Source: Dactylis glomerata (taxonomy: Eukaryota > Streptophyta > Magnoliopsida > Poales > Poaceae). From it: a stretch of DNA of 64,000 nt. Below are positions 32,937-44,158 of this stretch, piece after piece (within the stretch, counting starts at the first letter, position 1; each line of letters begins with the position of its first letter). The DNA is taken from positions 8,160,621 through 8,224,620 of the forward strand of contig QXEO01000546.1 of the NCBI GenBank assembly GCA_007115705.1. Reading direction: 5' to 3'. A program made the translations under genes and the position numbers. Under the pieces are notes generated by a model. It saw nothing but the letters and a program-made list of their open reading frames with translations. It made no database searches and was not told the origin of the DNA.

Positions 32937-35900
32937 TTAAGAACTAAAAAGATTGGGAAACTCTTTCTGGAGGTAATCTTCTTGTTCCCAAGTAGCTTCA
33001 TCTTCGGTGTGATTACTCCACTGAACTTTCAGAAACTTGATGCTTCGGGTTCGAGTGGTTCGATAGGCTTCCTCGAGGATACGGATAGGCATTTCACGAT
33101 AGGTCAAATCCTTGTTGATGTCCACAGAATGGTGATCAATATTCTTGAAGACTTCGGGCTTCTCCGGCACTTCAAGACATTTCCGAAGTAAAGACACGTG
33201 AAAGACATCGTGTACTTCAGACAATTCAGGGGGCATTTCCAACTGATATGACACTTCTCCTCGGCGGCTTAGTACCTTGAAGGGTCCAATATACCTCGGT
33301 GCAAGCTTTCCTTTTACTTGGAATCTTTGCATTCCCTTGAGAGGTGATACTCTGAGATAAACAAAATCTCCAATCTGGAAGGTCAGTTCTCTACGTCTCT
33401 TGTCGGCATAGCTCTTCTGTCTAGACTGGGCTGCCTTGAGGTAATCACGAATCATGCGAACTTTCTCCTCGGCTTCTTGCAGAATGTCAGGTCCAAATAT
33501 CTGACTTTCTCCGGTTTCTGCCCAATTCAAAGGGGTACGACACTTCCTTCTATACAAAGCTTCAAATGGGGCCATTTGCAAACTGGCTTGATAACTGTTG
33601 TTGTAGGAAAACTCCGCGAAAGGCAGACAATCTTCCCACTTAGCCCCATAGGCAAGAACACAGGCTCTCAACATATCTTCAAGTATTTGATTTACTCTTT
33701 CAGTCTGTCCATCAGTCTGAGGGTCGTAAGCTGTGCTAAAGGCTAATTTGGTTCCCAAGGCCCGATGTAAACTTTTCCAAAATCTCGAGGTGAATTGGGT
33801 TCCTCGATCGGAAACTATGGTTTTAGGGACTCCATGCAAACTCACAATTCTGGATAGATAAAGATCTGCCAGCTGTCCTGAGGTATAAGTGGTCTTGACA
33901 GGAATAAAGTGGGCAACTTTGGTTAGTCTATCCACAATGACCCAGATAGAGTCATTTCCACGGCTAGACCTTGGAAATCCAGTGATGAAATCCATTCCAA
34001 CAGATTCCCACTTCCATTCCGGAACTTGCAAAGGTTGCAGCAATCCCGCAGGACATTGATGTTCAGCCTTGACTCTTTGACAAATATCACACTTAGATAT
34101 GAACGATGCAATCTCACGCTTCATTCCATGCCACCAAAATTGTTCCTTTAAATCTTGGTACATCTTAGTTCCACCGGGATGAATGGAGTAAGGTGTCTCA
34201 TGGGCTTCCTTCATAATGACTTCCTTCAATTCTGAGTCCGCAGGCACACAAATACGTCCTTTATACCAAAGAACTCCTTGATCATCTTTTTCAAATCCTG
34301 GCACCTTGCCGGAACTAATTCTGCGCTTAATTCCGTCAATACTCTCATTTCCCTTCTGGGCTTCTTTGATTTGGCTCATCAAGGTGGGTTGAAACTCAAG
34401 GTTGGCTAAGAATCCTCGACTGACAAGTTCCAATCCAATTTTTTCAAACTCTTCATGTAGCATAGGTTGCTCCTCTTTGATCATCATATTCAACGAGCAT
34501 GGTTTCCTACTCAATGCATCGGCCACTACATTGGCCTTACCAGGATGATAATGAATTTCCAGATCATAGTCCTTGATCAGCTCTATCCATCTTCTTTGCC
34601 TCATGTTCAACTCCTTCTGGGTGAAAATATACTTCAAACTCTTATGATCCGTGTAGATCTCACAACGGTTACCCATAAGATAGTGCCTCCAGGTCTTCAA
34701 ACTAGAACTACGGCTGCTAACTCCAGATCATGGGTTGGGTAATTTTCTTCATGAGGTCGAAGCTGCTGAGAGAGGTAAGCTATGACCTTGCCTTCTTGCA
34801 TTAACACACAACCAAGTCCAAGTTTGGAAGCGTCGCAATAAACATCAAAGTTCTTGGTGATATCAGGCATGGTTAGGACGGGAGCGGTTACCAATAGCTT
34901 CTTGAGTTCTTGGAAACTCTCTTCACACTTAGGGGTCCATTCAAACTTCTTGTCCTTCTTCAACAGTTGGGTCATTGGTCGGGCAATGCTTGAAAACCCT
35001 TCAACAAATTTGCGGTAGTATCCCGCTAATCCGAGAAAACCTCTAACTTCAGTTTGAGTGGTAGGGGCTTCCCATTCCATGACCGATTTGATCTTCTTTG
35101 GGTCTACTGATATTCCTCCAGCTGACAATACGTGGCCTAAGAATCCAACTTCCTTCAACCAGAACTCACATTTACTGAACTTGGCATATAGCTGATGCTC
35201 TCTAAGAGTCTCTAAGATCACTCTCAAATGGGTTGCATGCTCTTCTTCAGACTTGGAGTAGATAAGAATGTCATCAATGAAGACAACAACAAACTTATCC
35301 AAAAACTCCATAAAAACCTTATTCATGAGGTTCATGAAATAAGCAGGGGCATTGGTTAATCCAAAGGACATTACGGTGTACTCATACAATCCGTAACGGG
35401 TAGTGAAGGCTGTCTTGGGTATATCGGTTGCACGGATCTTCAGTTGATGGTACCCAGTTCTAAGATCTATCTTCGAGAAAACTCGAGCTCCGGTCAATTG
35501 GTCAAACAGATCATCTATCTTAGGAAGAGGATACTTATTCTTGATGGTCACATCATTTAACTTGCGGTAATCAGTGCACAGTCGGCTGGAACCGTCACTT
35601 TTATCCACAAACAAGACGGGTGATCTCCAAGCAGATGAACATGGCTGAATCAATCCCTTACTCAAAAGGTCATCCAATTGCTTCTTCAACTCCACTAGTT
35701 CAGCTGGGTTCATACGATAGGGTCGTTGGGCTATGGATCCAGTTCCGGGAATAAGCTCAATGATAAACTCAATATCCCGATCCGGTGGCATTCCGGGTAG
35801 CTCATCGGGAAAAACATCCGGGTATTCACAGACGATGGGAACTTCCTCTATAGTTGGCCTTGAGATCCTCTTATGACATCTGGGAATTTGGGTGGGTTTA

Positions 35901-36262
35901 ACTGACACATGCCTTACTAAAATTCCATGGCTACTCCTCATGGTGATGGTCTTCTTGGCACAGTCTATAATTCCTTGATGTTGCGACATCCAATCCATAC
36001 CTAGGACTACTTTCAATCCTTTGGCTCCTAACACAATCAAACTGGCTAAGAAGGAGATCCCATGGATTTCTATTGACCCAGGTATTTGCACAGACATGGT
36101 ATTTTTCAGGGGTGTTGGTTGAAGTCCACTTTTATCAACGAATAACTGAGTAACGAACGAATGTGAAGCTCCGGAATCAAATAGAACTCTTGCAGGAACT
36201 GAATTAACAGGGAACATACCAAGCACAACGTCGGTAGCTTCCTGAGCTTCTTCCACATTCAT
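32937..36262 (-). pseudogene. T2 pol: protease to chromodomain, one frameshift
   Basis: Minus strand. 36262-34697 encodes protease (VLFDSGASHSFVT), RT (PLPKIDDLFDQLTGARVFSK, FIDD near 35290) and the start of RNase H up to LELAAVVL. A one-base loss near 34700 (compare CAAACTAG here with CAGAGCTAG in T1) changes frame; the new frame runs uninterrupted to 32937 with KTWRHYLMGN, YTDHKSLKYI, the HHCC zinc domain (HPGGTKMYQDL, CDICQR), the DDE core (GMDFITGF, IVSDRGTQF, DGQTERVNQ), GPF (RYIGPFKV) and a complete chromodomain ending EFPNLFSS. In the core T2 has YDPQTDG where T1 has YHPQTDG. Apart from the frameshift it would be functional in outline. Confidence 0.94.
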
Positions 36263-36331
36263 GTGGTTCAGACGGCCTCGAGGGTGAGGCTGGTTCCTTG
36301 GTGGGTAGTTCTTGCCATTTCCAACACGACG

Positions 36332-37434
36332 CTACTGCTGAGCAGGAGCAGTGGTCTTGGATGCATCATTTAGCTTCTTGGGGCACTCATTGGAGTAGTG
36401 CCCTTTGAGTCCGCACTCATAACAGGTAACACCAGACTTGTCACCCAACTTGGGTAGCACAGGTGCTCCATTGGGCCTGGGAGCATTGGGGTTGAAGTTG
36501 TTGCCGTTAGGTCTTGGAGGTGCACGATGGAAGTTGTTGCCGGGCGGGCGGCTAGGAAAGTTGGGACGTGGAGCAGGTGCAGATGGCCTCATAGGTCTAG
36601 GGGCGAAACCCATAGGTGGATTTCCCCTTGGCTTCTGCGAGTTGCTTGAGTTGCCTTGATACATCATACGGCGCTTGCGGTTATCTGCAGCTTGCTTGAG
36701 TTTGCCTTCCATCTGAATGGCAGAGTCAACCAATGACTCCAGGTCTGCAAAGTGAATGCTGACCAAGACACATTGCATCTCATCATGAAGTCCATCCAGA
36801 AACCTTTCTTGCTTCTTCTCAGTGGTGTTGGTGTCATCTGGGGCATACCTAGACAAGGTAAGGAACTTGTCACGGTAGTCAACCACAGATAGGGAACCTT
36901 GCTTCAGATTTCTGAACTCATCTCTCATCGTTTTAACCAATCCCAAAGGAACATGGGCTTTGCTAAACTTGCTCTTGAACTCGTCCCAAGGCATCACATA
37001 CCCTTGGGCTTGCATTGCACGAGTGCTATCCCACCAAGCTCTTGCGGCTCCCGCAAGATAGTGGGTGGTGTACAAGACCTTCTCATTTCACCAACTTCGG
37101 CAACTGCCAAATTGTTCTCCATAGTGCGAAGCCAGTCATCAGCATCTAAGGGTTCTTCAGACTTAGTGATCATAGGTGGGTTGGTGTTTTGGAAATTCCT
37201 TAACTTGGATCGGTGATCACCAGGGCCATTGTTTTCTCCTTCACCATGGCCATTTCCATTGCCATTGTTGTGGTTCATTGCCATCTGGGTTAGTTGCTGA
37301 AGAGTGGCCATGTTAGCTTGGCGCTCAGCTCGGGCTGCTTCTCGGTCTTCCATGATCAACCTTAGCAGTTCGGCCATTTCCGGATTCGGGGGTGGGGGTG
37401 CTCGCGGCATCTGAAGATAAGGTGTGTAAGACAA
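36332..37434 (-). pseudogene. T2 gag, with a frameshift and a TAG
   Basis: Minus strand from ATG 37434 (MSYTPYLQMPRAPPPP). Frame lost near 37086 by a one-base loss (CATTTCACC here, CATTCTCACC in T1), then restored as the frame 37075-36332 with FLDGLHDEMQCVLVSIHFAD, the basic/Pro-rich stretch and the knuckle CYECGLKGHYSNECPKK. TAG at 36334-36332 stands where T1 has CAG; past it the frame continues directly into pol at 36262, so intact gag-pol is one ORF in this family. Confidence 0.92.
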
Positions 37435-37683
37435 GAGGGAAATACTAATTTGCTAAGATTTAATGTAACATGGATGATGCAATTTTTGTCTTACTAAGGC
37501 CTTAAGGGCCAAATTCATATTTCATTCAACAAGCATCAAACATAACATACATACGAGTTCACACATTACAAATGGTTTTCATCAAACCATTGCGACTCGT
37601 CTACTAGAGAGGGGGATACAACTCACACCTACACGAAGTGACTTAAAGTAAACTCATAACTAGATAACACGGGAATCTCCAAT

Positions 37684-38466
37684 CTAAACATCGGGCTCCT
37701 CGGGGTCCTCCTCCTCATCATCCACAATGAATCCATTCTCCTCATGATCCTCCTCATCATCCAGGTCCTCCATGAAGTCATCCTCGTCACTAATGAGGGC
37801 ATTATCCTCCTTGCGGAGATCAATGCCTTCCTCCTCACCAAGGTGGCTCTCGAGACTCTCGATGTACTCAGTCAGCTCAGCCACATTGGCCTTCAACTCA
37901 TCAATGGTGTGATCCCTCTCATCGCGCTGGCGGCGAAGACTCTTGCGATCCCTCGCAAGAATCCTGATAGTGCTCCTTGCCTCCACCAGTGCAAAGTGCT
38001 CAAGGTTGGCCTTGGTACGGGCACGATCTGCCTCCTGCTGAGTGGAGTACAGCAAGAAGTCCATGTGATCGACGTAGGTACTCGGCTCATTTTGCCCTGG
38101 CATGTTTGCGGGACGCCTATCCGCATCACGCCGAGCAAAGTTCCTAAAGCGCTCCCCCTGGACCTCCTCAACATGCAGTCCGCACAAGCGGGCGTGCATC
38201 TCCTGCATACCTCGGACCAAACCATCGGCCCAAGTGTTCTCCACAAGCTCAAACTTGATCCTTGGAGAACTCAAATCTCCTTTCTTGCCACGGCAACTGG
38301 CCCTGACAAGCCATCGTAGCTCTCCATCCGGGTGCTCGTTGAGCACGGCTCCCTTGAACTCCGGATACAGACGGTTCAGGAATAAGGTCAGGGTGGTGAG
38401 GTCGCGCTCAAAACAAAGGCTGCCACCATGGCCCAACTGGTACTGCTCAGTGAATACCGGGGCCAT
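37684..38466 (-). CDS. T2 ORF0: intact 260-codon ORF upstream of gag
   Basis: Minus strand, ATG at 38466 (MAPVFTEQYQLGHGG) to the stop next to 37684; the same length as in T1 with no insertion, deletion or stop. Shared blocks: LYPEFKGAVLNEHPDGELRW, RASCRGKKGDLSSPRIKFEL, TWADGLVRGMQEMHARLCGL and QQEADRARTKANLEHFALVE. Then a heptad-like stretch (RQRDERDHTIDELKANVAEL) and an acidic tail. Most differences from T1 are conservative or lie in the tail. The unbroken frame in two subfamilies whose gag-pol is damaged suggests selection before insertion. The 5' side is untranslated leader; the 3' side reaches gag across about 250 bp, so translation of gag may need reinitiation or splicing. No known domain recognised. 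Confidence 0.8.
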   Translation of the reverse strand: MAPVFTEQYQLGHGGSLCFERDLTTLTLFLNRLYPEFKGAVLNEHPDGELRWLVRASCRGKKGDLSSPRIKFELVENTWADGLVRGMQEMHARLCGLHVEEVQGERFRNFARRDADRRPANMPGQNEPSTYVDHMDFLLYSTQQEADRARTKANLEHFALVEARSTIRILARDRKSLRRQRDERDHTIDELKANVAELTEYIESLESHLGEEEGIDLRKEDNALISDEDDFMEDLDDEEDHEENGFIVDDEEEDPEEPDV

Positions 38467-38664
38467 CTACAAAATTTTAGATTAGATTAAGTTAGTGATC
38501 AACTCAAGTGTGCAAAATTTTAAGTAGGTAAAAACTGAAGCATGTACAAAGCTTTATAAGTAGAGAGGAAAAGACTAAGCAATTTTAAACCATTACTAAT
38601 CTCCTTGCTTTTATAAAGGTTTCATTTACTCCCATTCTAACTAAGGTCTCCTATGGTCAGCCTA

Positions 38665-38677
38665 GGCTCTGATACCA
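38665..38677 (-). other. T2 primer binding site (initiator Met tRNA)
   Basis: Element-strand TGGTATCAGAGCC, three bases from the 5' LTR end at 38681; identical to T1. Confidence 0.92.
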
Positions 38678-38680
38678 ACT

Positions 38681-41600
38681 TGTGACAACCCCGAATTTAC
38701 AACAAAGTCGAAATGCCCGTTATGCATTCCACCACAATCCCAGAATCATTGTTGTGATACACATAACGTAGTTGGTAACCAGTTCCATAGACATTACAAT
38801 ACGACGGTTCAAATACAATGGTCATAGTGACCAAGTTCACATTACAACACAATATAGCAGCGGAAATAACGTCTTCGGGTCCATGCCTTCACCCTACAGG
38901 CAATGGCGACTCAGTAGAAGATCTTAGTTCTGATACTCTTATTCATACCCTTCCTCCGGATACTCTTCCCCATAGTCTGGCCAAGTTGATAGCCAGGGAC
39001 ACAGCCATGAGTACATTGGATGCACTCGCAAACCATCTTATAAATGAAATGTTGAAGTAGAAATGCAAGGTTGATATGGTGGACTAAGCACTAAGTTTAG
39101 TTGCAAAAGCTAGTTTTATTTCCCAAGAATGTACATTGGTAGAAAAGAGATTTAGTTCTCTAAGTTCAATCTAAAGGGGAACTTCAAGTGGGTCAACATC
39201 AATGTCAAGTCAAGTCATGTCATGTCATTCACCAAGGTCACCATAAGTTATTTTTATCCTTGACAAAAGTTAAGTACAGTTTGCCAACTGTCCATAACCG
39301 AGGACGCGGCTATTCGAATAGTTTGAAACCTCTGCAGAGGGGTACACTTTACCCACAAGATTCGATACATCTGCCGGGAGAAATCCACGGTTTGTCATAC
39401 ACAAAGTATGCGAGGTTCAGATAATCAAACAAACTCTTTCACTTGCTCACTCTAGTATAGGATCCTTCCCTAGAGCCCGGGATACGGAAATCCCCGTTCC
39501 GGCGCCTCTAGTTTTGCCCGCTCCGGGATGCCGGATAAATGGAATTTCCACTCGGTTCAGAAGTACCCGCGCACGGTGCACTCCTATAAAGGATGATACA
39601 AGGCCTCCCATACTAGGGTAAACAAGCTACGGACTAAGCCCCTTCCCATTTAGGGGTAATGTGGTCGTACGGTATGGTTGGCTCACATAGTACATCACTT
39701 AGTATCATTTGGCAAATACATTCCATAGTCCTTAGTCAAGATTAATTTTCTTCATAAAACTATCATGTATGAGAGGTCCCCAAGTCAAGTTTTCAAGTTC
39801 AAGTCACCAAGTTCAAATGGGGTTCCTCTTAGAGATAACACCAAATTTATTTGCGACTAAGCAACTATACTGAGTGATGATACCACTAAGCTATGGTTGG
39901 ATAAACTCAGCTTGATGCTCTTGCTAAGCAAGATATCACTATACTTCTATCATTCTACTCTAGCAATTCAATCATGCAATTTACTTAAAACAAGTAGAAT
40001 GCAATAGTAAAACTAGGCATTTGGAGTATGATTCAAAAGATGGCTTGCCTTGGTTGGCAAAGTGTCCGGGGTATTCTTCTTCTTCTTGATAATATTCCCC
40101 CTCAATATCCTCCTCGGCAACACTAGCGTCTAATAACGAATAAACACAAAGCACAACATCACTACACAATGCGAACAACACACCAAGCAGACATACTTGT
40201 TTTCAAACAATAGCCTTCCTCTTGGATTTTATTTGAATTATGTTGCAAGTTTTCTTCCAAGTTTACATTGAGTGTGTAAGTTAAATTTTCTACCATATGC
40301 CATGTGTGGTTCACTTTTTAAGTAAGGTATGAAACTAGGGTATTAGGGCTAGTTTAAGTGAGGATTGACTAATTATGTGAATTGGTATTGAGGGCAAAAA
40401 TAAATTCTAAGAGTATGATAGAGATCTATCATTTTATGTTACCCATTAAGATTGGATTAAGGTCTAATTGACATCACTAACTAGGTTTGAGTTGATTAAG
40501 GTTGACTAACAGTAGGGGAGGTCATTAGTGAGTTCACAAATCAAATTTCCAAATTTTAGGATGCTTAAACAATTTTCAAGAAATGTTCTATGATTAATAC
40601 AGCTATGGTCCCATTATTCTTATTTATTTAAATCCCTAACTCAAATTGAATTCTAACCAGTTCTACAGTGTAGAGCATTTCCTAAGCTTTCCAACGCATA
40701 TTCATTTGCTAGAAATGGATTTGTAAATCTCTTTGAATTAGGGTTTGAGAATTAGATCTGAATCATATTTGAAATAATTCAAACGGCGGGAAAAATAATT
40801 AAAACGAAACGGACCGAAACTGAACTGAACCGGGCCATTTTCAAAAGAATCCCGAACGGGCCGGCCCATACCGCTTCGCCCGGGGCGGGATAAGTTTCTG
40901 TTTTTAAACCTGACAGGTGGAGCCCACCGGTCAGGTCACTTAACGCACCGAATCGGTACGCGACCGATGGATCGCGATCTAACGGCTCAGAGGCATCGTG
41001 TTCGTCGGCGACGGTGGAGCTCACCTGCGAGCAGTGAAGATGATGATGGCGACGGCGGCGTGTGTAGGGGAAGCAGAACTCGACGGCTACGGGCGGAAAC
41101 GACTCCAGCGAGGCTCCTCCTCCGATTCCCAGCGTCGGCTTGCTCCCCTGAGGTCGAACGCGGCGGCGCCCTCCGCGTCCAGTACCTCGCCGGCGGGGCT
41201 GGCGATGTCGAGCTAGAGCGAGCGGGGAGAGGTGAGTGTGTCTGGGAGGTAGCTGGGATCGGGGTGAGTCCTCTCGTTTGATCGACGGGGGCTTTTATAG
41301 GCCGGAGCGGCGAGGGCGAGGTCGTCCAGTAGGTGGCCGGCGCAGGGCATGCTGGCGACGTGCACGGGCGACACTGGCCTCGACGGCCTTGCTTGCGTGC
41401 TGGAGGGTGGTTGTCTCGGCCGCGGAGTGCTGTGGGTTGGTGCTGGCGAGGGCACGGTGGTCGGGAGCTTGCAGAGAGGAAGAAGGAGAAGAGAGGGGGG
41501 TCCGGGTGCTGTCCTCCGTTTCCTCCCATGTCGCATGGCTTGGGTCGGGGCAGGGGGAGCTAGGGTCGACCGCGGAGGTGTCCAGGAGCATGGCTACAGG

Positions 41601-42262
41601 CTTCGAGCGAGCAAGAATAGTGAAGCTCACAGTACTCTCGATTTGCTTGATTTTTGCCTGCCAAGTGTTTGACGAAATGCCCGCAAGAAAATCAAATTCG
41701 AATTTTTGAAAATTTCCACTTTGGGTGATCAACATATTAGCCAAGGTTTCCAGTGATATTTTTGTTCTGAAGAAATCACATGTTTTGCAACAATTTGTAT
41801 TTGAAATTTGGGTATTGCCACTGTTTCAGATTCAAGGTTTAGCTGAAGTTTGAGTGATGTTCTGATTTGAAATTTGGTTAGAAACTTCTTGGTTGAGTTA
41901 GTAGGTAACTTGGTCAAGCTCATCTAACTGGCCAAACACCAAGTTGAGTTACAGATTTCTTATTCTAAAGGCTCAAAGTAGGGTAGTCACTAATATTTTC
42001 TAGATCATCTTATTCTTCTCTTTTTCTTTCTTATTTTTATTTCTGGTTTCTTTGGCTTGTATAATCCTTCTCTAATGTCTCTGCTGGTTAAGTTATAACT
42101 AACTAACCATTGCACAACAAATAACCACACACATGAAATCATAGAATACCAATGGTAGAAAATACATGCATACATGCAATAATAGATAAAAAGTTTTCTC
42201 TTGGTCCAAAATTTGGTATTTTAATTAATAGGAAGTGGATTACAATTTTCTGAGTTGTTACA
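38681..42262 (-). repeat. T2 5' LTR (3582 bp)
   Basis: Partner of 29312-32893 and equal in length. Minus-strand TATAAAAG box at 41299-41292, about 960 bp into the LTR as in T1. Confidence 0.94.
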
Positions 42263-42301
42263 CGCCCCCTTCCCTTTGGGCTGGGACGCTTTGGGAGCCA
42301 T
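42263..42301 (-). pseudogene. Element B antisense gene, first exon start
   Basis: On the minus strand an ATG at 42301-42299 opens MAPKASQPKGKGA, which runs into the T2 insertion and continues in phase at 29306 (ASGKDADPPALPKG) when T2 and one CGCCC copy are taken out. This gives the antisense gene a basic N-terminus and a defined start, interrupted by T2. Confidence 0.7.
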
Positions 42302-42899
42302 CCGGGTGCGGATCTGGATGAGCGGAATGGTGGCGGAGCGGACAAGAAACCCTAGTCTCGTGGGGACGAAGCTAGGAAGCGGAGGACCTCGGGTGGAGCG
42401 AACGCCAAAGGAAGAAGAGAAGCGGGCGACTGGTGCTCGGCTTCAGAAACGGTCCCCGGTTTAAAAGCGAGGGGGCAGGTCAGTTGCCTATTTCACCCAC
42501 GATGGGCTAGCAACTTACCCCTCTCGTCACGAGCCATGACCGCGTAGAGATCGGGCAACCGCCGTGGTTGCCGCAAAAGATCGTGGGCCGGGTCCGATTG
42601 GACGTGACGCGATGGCGCGCGGACAAGTGGAGCCACAGTCCAGCCCCCGAGGGAGCAAGTCCCAAGGAATCAGACCACGGCGGGCGGCCGCGTGGCAGTC
42701 GCCAGCCGGATCGGTCTCGGAACCGGTTCGTCCCGAGACGGCTAGTGACACTCCGCAGGACTTGACCTCGAGGCCAACCGCTTCCTAGTCAAATAAAGAA
42801 CCCTGGGACTTCGACGAAAATGAGCAAGACTTCGGCGAGAAGAGCAACCCGCCGAAGCCCCATGCTAACCCATGAGACTTCGCCAGTTTCGGGGGCTAG
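42302..42899 (+). other. Element B: antisense-gene upstream region and polypurine-like tract
   Basis: On the minus strand this is the 5' flank of the antisense gene; a TTTTAAAC lies at about 42459-42466, roughly 160 bp before the ATG, and may act as TATA. From about 42800 (CCTGGGACTTC) the sequence matches element A before its LTR (6466 on). It ends GTTTCGGGGGCTAG directly before the LTR. No ORF supported. Confidence 0.5.
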
Positions 42900-43640
42900 T
42901 GTCGTGGGGATGACTTATGGGGCATGCCACGTGCCGAGCTATCTGCCGGCTGGCATCCCAAGAGTCTACATGGCTCGAAGGCCAGAAGACCGGCTCCACC
43001 CGAAGGGCCGGCTGCGCCAGCAGCCGGTTGGCGACTCCATCGAGGAGAACCGGAGCCGGGCGATGAAGACAAAGCTTCTCAACGGTTGACTAGCCAAAAG
43101 TAGGTTGGCCCCGACAGGAGCGACAGAGGCCAAGGACGGGATGATGCCTGCCACGACCGGCCTCAGCCAATGAGAGATCGAAGGCCCTTCCCCACGACGG
43201 GATTCGAGGCAAAAGAGAAGGGATATGCCTTCCAGATGCTGGCCCGGGGGAAAGGCACTTTATAAAGTGCCTTTGTCAGAGCAGGGCCAGGAGATCACGC
43301 CAAGGACGCCGCCGCCGAGGAGCCGGCAGCCGGCCGAGTCGTTACTTAACCTGTAACCAGGCCCTTGCCTATATAAGGGGGCCTGGACCCTTAGTCTAGG
43401 GGAGATCCGATCTTCTTCTTCCTCCTCTAGCCCGAACAGCTCGAGGAGCATTGTAATCGATACTGTCTAAGCAATACGAAGCAGGCAGGAAGTAGGGGTT
43501 TCACCTCCACCCGGGAGGGCCCTGAACATGGGTAACCGTGGTGTCTCAGTAGGCATAATCCCGAGCCGAGCCCCTCGTCGCCACCATCGAGCCCCTCCGA
43601 TAAGCCTACCCATGGCTACTGTCTCTAAATTCCCACGACA
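42900..43640 (+). repeat. Element B second full LTR (741 bp)
   Basis: Starts TGTCGTGGGG, ends CCCACGACA (9-bp inverted termini). Contains the same perfect 24-bp palindrome (43251-43274) and TATATAA (43370-43376) as 7357-8097. It is not the outer end of the element: primer site and gag start follow it immediately, so this LTR acts as 3' LTR to the left and 5' LTR to the right. Confidence 0.92.
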
Positions 43641-44091
43641 GTTGGTGCCCACCGTCGGGCTAAGCGTGGCGGCGAGCGGAGTCAAGTTCCGGCCGGGACC
43701 CTCATCGGCGCTCGTTGAAAAGGTCGCCTCCGGTCTTGTCTGGAGGTTCGGCACCTTCGACTGCATCGACGACAACTTGGCCTACTTCAAGAACGGCCTC
43801 GGTGACAACGGCTCCTTCCTTGACGTCGGCAGCCACCGCTTCTACGTTGCCAAGCCCTTCCCAGAGGAGGTAATCGATGTGCTTGACCCTCTCTGTGACG
43901 CAGACTCCGAAGATGGCGAAAGCAGCGACTTTTGCAGCATGGTTGAAGTGCTGGCCCTGGAGGAGGATGGTGGCGGCGGCCCATCGCGCTCCGCGCGCCC
44001 ACCGCTCGAACGCTCACCTCCACCGGAACATGGTCTTCCACCTCCAGAGCGGGACATGTTGGACGCAGCCATCACGGACATGAACGCTCAC
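43641..44091 (+). pseudogene. Second copy of element B primer site and gag start, truncated
   Basis: GTTGGTGCCCACCGTCGGGC and the following sequence match 8098-8540 closely (KFPRQLVPTVGL, WRFGTFDCIDDNLAYFKNG, SEDGESSDFCSMVEVLALEE, PERDMLDAAITDM). The frame opens at the ATG in the LTR (43612), is unbroken through it, and is cut after GACATG (about 44083). About 17 bases then repeat part of gag itself (AACGCTCACCTCCACCG, as at 44005-44022) before joining the LTR tail. Confidence 0.88.
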
Positions 44092-44153
44092 CTCCACCGT
44101 CGAGCCCCTCCGATAAGCCTACCCATGGCTACTGTCTCTAAATTCCCACGACA
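44092..44153 (+). repeat. Terminal 62-bp LTR tail of element B
   Basis: CTCCACCGTCGAGCCCCTCC through CCCACGACA, matching the last 62 bp of the 5' LTR (8036-8097). It abuts the right AGAGG duplication, so it is the true outer right end of the insertion; the rest of that LTR is deleted. Confidence 0.88.
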
Positions 44154-44158
44154 AGAGG
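44154..44158. repeat. Target site duplication of element B, right copy (AGAGG)
   Basis: Directly follows the LTR tail; pairs with 7352-7356. Together they show that the LTR-internal-LTR-partial-tail mosaic occupies one insertion site. Confidence 0.9.

Larger units (their letters stand above)
29312..42262 (-). mobile_element. T2: Tekay/Del-type chromoviral Gypsy retrotransposon, nearly intact
   Basis: 12.95 kb on the minus strand: 5' LTR 38681-42262, primer site 38665-38677, ORF0 37684-38466, gag 36332-37434, pol 32937-36262, polypurine tract 32894-32906, 3' LTR 29312-32893, target duplication CGCCC. Same architecture and clade as T1, but the LTR opening (TGTGACAACCCCGAATTTAC) marks a different subfamily. 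Gag-pol has only three visible lesions. LTRs are equal in length (3582 bp) with roughly 40 differences by my eye count, about 1%. It inserted in the same antisense gene as T1, in the same orientation, 1.8 kb of host sequence away. Confidence 0.95.
7357..44153 (+). mobile_element. Tat-clade retrotransposon B, pol-deleted, with T1 and T2 nested inside
   Basis: Bounded by AGAGG duplications (7352-7356, 44154-44158). Own sequence: 5' LTR 7357-8097, primer site 8100-8117, gag-protease 8069-11179, untranslated region to 12061, antisense gene 12062-14286 / 27502-29306 / 42263-42301, G-rich tract, then LTR 42900-43640, a repeat of the first 451 bp of the internal region (43641-44091) and a 62-bp LTR tail (44092-44153). 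The whole RT-RNase H-integrase block found in element A is missing: protease sequence ends at 11179 and sequence matching the region just behind A's pol begins near 11225. It could only have moved with enzymes from a relative such as A. T1 and T2 occupy 14292-27496 and 29312-42262. Confidence 0.92.
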
